The position numbers and the translations under genes were made by a program. Positions 61,756 to 64,000 of a stretch of 64,000 bases of DNA are shown one piece after another. Position 1 is the stretch's first letter. Every line of letters starts with the position of its first letter. This stretch comes from Actinopolyspora erythraea. Its GTDB lineage: Bacteria > Actinomycetota > Actinomycetes > Mycobacteriales > Pseudonocardiaceae. The notes beneath the pieces are model-generated. The model had not been told where the DNA came from. It made no database searches and worked only from the letters and a program-made list of their open reading frames with translations. Location: contig NZ_CP022752.1 of assembly GCF_002263515.1 (NCBI RefSeq), forward strand, positions 3,472,001-3,536,000, read 5' to 3'.

Positions 61756-62334
61756 TCAGGCCCGCGGCGGCCCCCATTCCCGCGGATGGCCGGGTGTCGG
61801 GCCTGGCGGAACTGGTGGACCCACAATCTGCCCGGACAGGCCATACTTGCGCAGAGTCTCAGGACCTGGCGGCAACAAACGCCGGACAACCCGGTAGTTC
61901 ATCATGACCAAGACCAGAATGACCACGGGTATCAGCATGGCCGTGACGAGCGAGACCGTTGACACGCCGGTCGGCTCGGTCATGTGGATAATCATCGGCA
62001 GGTACGCGATCCCCATGAGCACTGCCTCGATAATCGACAGCGCCAGCAGGGGACGGCGCACTTGAGCCGCGATGGTCAAATTAAGATATCCAGCGGACAC
62101 GCTTCGGCGTCCGGCCGGAAGATAAATACCCGCCGCGAGCAGGCACAAGGCGCCGATTCCGAGAAACAGCTTCGCGATCATCAGGTCGCCGTCGAGAAAC
62201 AGGACGACCACACCCAAGAAAACGGCTGCGATGATCGACGGCACACCCCAGCGCACAAGATCTTTTCTGATCTTGGTCTCAAGTGGTGGCGATATCCGTA
62301 TGAACTGGAGATAGGGAGACGATCCGGGACGCAT
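61756..62334 (-). CDS. Membrane protein of unknown function (ESX-like module)
   Basis: The 192-residue protein has four predicted membrane segments (about 29-47, 52-71, 91-113, 122-146) between a short cytoplasmic N-terminus and a Pro-rich tail ending PREWGPPRA. I do not recognise a family. Its ATG shares one base with the preceding stop (TGATG), so it is translationally coupled to the 255-residue protein upstream. Base composition is less GC-rich than the chromosome to the left. Confidence 0.7.
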   Translation of the reverse strand: MRPGSSPYLQFIRISPPLETKIRKDLVRWGVPSIIAAVFLGVVVLFLDGDLMIAKLFLGIGALCLLAAGIYLPAGRRSVSAGYLNLTIAAQVRRPLLALSIIEAVLMGIAYLPMIIHMTEPTGVSTVSLVTAMLIPVVILVLVMMNYRVVRRLLPPGPETLRKYGLSGQIVGPPVPPGPTPGHPREWGPPRA

Positions 62335-63101
62335 CAGTCGACCCGCCAGTTCGAAGTGTCGCCATCACTCGCGGTCGCGTCCGAGAGATCGGCGCTGGAA
62401 CGCGTCCACTCGTCGCCGAGATCGCGAATCTTCTGGTTTATGGCGGTTTGCTCGGTGTTGATGGTGTCGACCACGCTCATCGTCGAGGAAACCGCAGTAG
62501 CGATGAGCCCGATGACAGCGCCTACCGCGCCCAGCAGCGTAGGAATGGCAGCGGGCAAGGTCACGATGCCGCACGCCTCGACTATGGCGGCGACAATGGC
62601 GACGACGAATGCTCCCAACGCGATGAGCACGGCAGTCCAAAAGGACTCGATCGCGTTGCCCAGATTAGTCAGTGACCTTCTGAGCTGCTCCGCCAGCCCC
62701 TTGATCCCCTTCAGCCCCTCAGCCTGCGCGGGAACGAGCGCCTTGTAGGCCTCGGCGGCCCTTCCATCCCATTCGAGGTATGTACGCAGCTCGGGAAGCG
62801 CGATATCACCGGCGGTATCATGCACTGGGTTGCCGACCTGGTTCATCCACTGCTCGCCGGCCCGCTTGAGCGCATCAGGATCACCGCGTTCGGTGACCAG
62901 GAACCTTTTGACATCTTTCCAGAACTCCTGCATTTTTTGACTGATATCACGCAACCCCTTCTTGATGGGGTCAATCAAATGCGAAAACGAATCGGGAACC
63001 CAACTCAGGATATCATTGGCCTTGGCGAAGAATTCTTGGATCTTCACCTCGATTTCGTCGACCTTGTCATCCACCTGAGCAGCTATACTGTTCACAGCCA
63101 C
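62334..63101 (-). CDS. Helical protein with WXG-like motif and membrane hairpin
   Basis: The 255-residue protein starts with charged helices (residues 1-75). EWDGRAAEAYKALVPAQ (about 113-130) resembles the WxG turn of ESX-type substrates, and two hydrophobic segments follow (about 158-180 and 185-207). The arrangement suggests an actinobacterial type VII secretion-associated protein; no enzymatic or toxin domain is visible. The start is GTG 63101. It is the third gene of a four-gene minus-strand module. Confidence 0.65.
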   Translation of the reverse strand: MAVNSIAAQVDDKVDEIEVKIQEFFAKANDILSWVPDSFSHLIDPIKKGLRDISQKMQEFWKDVKRFLVTERGDPDALKRAGEQWMNQVGNPVHDTAGDIALPELRTYLEWDGRAAEAYKALVPAQAEGLKGIKGLAEQLRRSLTNLGNAIESFWTAVLIALGAFVVAIVAAIVEACGIVTLPAAIPTLLGAVGAVIGLIATAVSSTMSVVDTINTEQTAINQKIRDLGDEWTRSSADLSDATASDGDTSNWRVD

Positions 63102-63128
63102 ACCCCTTCAAACGATTCCCCGGTTCGA

Positions 63129-63449
63129 TCACTGGCCAGCTTGTTGAATTTTTCCCGCGGCGTTGATGTCGTCATGTTCGTACTGCCGGGCGGCGCTGTC
63201 GAGGTTGTCACTGATCCGCTGGAAGTATTCCGCGGCCTTGCCGAGCATGTCCTCGATCGCCGTGCGGGCCGAATCATACGTGGCGTCCAGCTCTCGCTCC
63301 GTGGCGAAAAAGGACATTTTCTCCCCCGTGAGCTCCAGGTCAGCGAGGCTGTTGAGAGGGCCTTTCATGTCGGCCGCCGCTGTGTTCCACGCAGCGGCGT
63401 CGGAGCGCATGGCATCGAGCGCTACGTTGATGCTTTCGCTGTCGGACAC
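63129..63449 (-). CDS. Small ESX-type (EspC/WXG100-like) helical protein
   Basis: This 106-residue protein is almost entirely helical, with AMRSDAAAWNTAAADM in the first helix and EYFQRISDNLDSAARQYEHDD in the second, followed by a short Gln-rich end. This is the size and two-helix pattern of EspC-type and WXG100-type secretion targets, although no classical WxG turn is present. It lies 27 nt before the 255-residue gene and two bases after the YbaB-like gene. Confidence 0.65.
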   Translation of the reverse strand: MSDSESINVALDAMRSDAAAWNTAAADMKGPLNSLADLELTGEKMSFFATERELDATYDSARTAIEDMLGKAAEYFQRISDNLDSAARQYEHDDINAAGKIQQAGQ

Positions 63450-63451
63450 AG

Positions 63452-64000
63452 CTACTCCCCTTGATCGTTCGGACGATGTCCGGGGGTAAGCCCCACGCGC
63501 CGCATAAGCGCTTGGGGATCCCTGACAAGCGCGTTGAGTTCAGCGATGTTACGGCTCTGGGGCCCCTTGGCGAGCTCACCAAGGGAACTCTTCTCACTAA
63601 CCCTCTTGAGGACCTCAGTAATCTCGACTTCGATTTCGCTGTCACGGGCGGATCCAGCCCACTGCGGGTTGATCTCGACGCTCATGAGCTGTCCACGCCG
63701 ACCCGAGGCCGTCACGTGTCCCCCAGAACTTTCGACGTGTGTTGGCTGATCGGCGACGGCGGAAACCTGACTCATAAATTCGTTGAGGTCCGCGGTGACG
63801 GCGTCCAGCAAACGCATAGCATCCTCGGATGTAATGCGACTCTCGTCATCGGTGGAATCCGCGGACGCGGCTTGGACAGACGAACCGGATACCGCCGCAT
63901 CAAGGTCGAAACCTTCCATCTTGTGCGACAACACCCGCGCCGCGGCGACGTTGGCTGCCTCGAGGACGGCACCATTCAGACCGTACGGTTCGATGCTGCC
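63452..64000 (-). CDS. YbaB/EbfC-like DNA-binding family protein (partial)
   Basis: The frame is open to the right edge of the window, so the start is outside; at least 182 residues are seen. The core VESSGGHVTASGRRGQLMSVEI followed by EIEVEITEVLKRV fits YbaB/EbfC nucleoid-associated proteins. In actinomycetes such proteins often precede WXG100/EspC-like genes in ESX-like loci, as here. The role in this context is unknown. Confidence 0.65.
   Translation of the reverse strand, partial: GSIEPYGLNGAVLEAANVAAARVLSHKMEGFDLDAAVSGSSVQAASADSTDDESRITSEDAMRLLDAVTADLNEFMSQVSAVADQPTHVESSGGHVTASGRRGQLMSVEINPQWAGSARDSEIEVEITEVLKRVSEKSSLGELAKGPQSRNIAELNALVRDPQALMRRVGLTPGHRPNDQGE

Overview
The window is about 70% G+C with dense genes, frequent GTG/TTG starts and many 4-nt stop/start overlaps (ATGA, GTGA, TTGA). 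Gene content and order (alaS-ruvX-mltG-aroE-aroCKBQ, pdxT-yebC-ruvCAB-yajC-secDF-relA-ppi-hisS, rarA, aspS, Rv2578c-type radical SAM, EF-G2) point to a filamentous actinomycete. My best guess is Pseudonocardiales (Saccharopolyspora/Actinopolyspora-like). No rRNA, tRNA, CRISPR array or intact mobile element is visible.

1-13.1 kb: shikimate pathway and housekeeping genes, mostly on the minus strand: aroC-aroK-aroB-aroQ, a prepilin peptidase, then aroE, mltG, ruvX and alaS. A sugar PTS (IIA, IIB, divergent IIC, HPr) is set into this block, and a DasR-type dre site lies between IIB and IIC, which points to N-acetylglucosamine uptake. 13.1-25.4 kb: an orphan MacB/FtsX-like permease, a D-2-hydroxyacid dehydrogenase, rarA, a SulP transporter, an aminoglycoside-phosphotransferase-fold protein, aspS and an HTH regulator.

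25.5-36.4 kb: the most interesting part is a small biosynthetic gene cluster that I cannot match to a known one. It holds two paralogous SARP activators, a group II PLP amino-acid decarboxylase, and an operon of a TenA-like helical protein, a free-standing A-T-R NRPS (adenylation, thiolation, thioester reductase) and an FAD amine-oxidase-like protein. The decarboxylase and the A-T-R operon are both preceded by direct repeats with an 11-bp period built on TGTCAGY, the architecture of SARP binding sites. The enzymes suggest a product built from an amine and an amino aldehyde (imine or pyrazine type). An SOS-controlled radical SAM gene sits inside the cluster and is probably unrelated to it.

36.4-53.5 kb: YibE/F, a membrane protein, hisS (single-base frameshift), a metallo-hydrolase, a cyclophilin, relA, secF, secD, yajC, ruvB, ruvA, ruvC (with SOS box), a methyltransferase relic, DUF4262, a methyltransferase and yebC. 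53.5-61.2 kb: pdxT, an amino-acid permease, azlD/azlC with a divergent XRE-cupin regulator, pdxS and an EF-G2-type GTPase.

61.2-64 kb: less GC-rich accessory DNA with a decayed IS5-type transposase, a 26-bp tandem repeat and a four-gene module resembling type VII secretion (ESX) accessory genes, running off the right edge.
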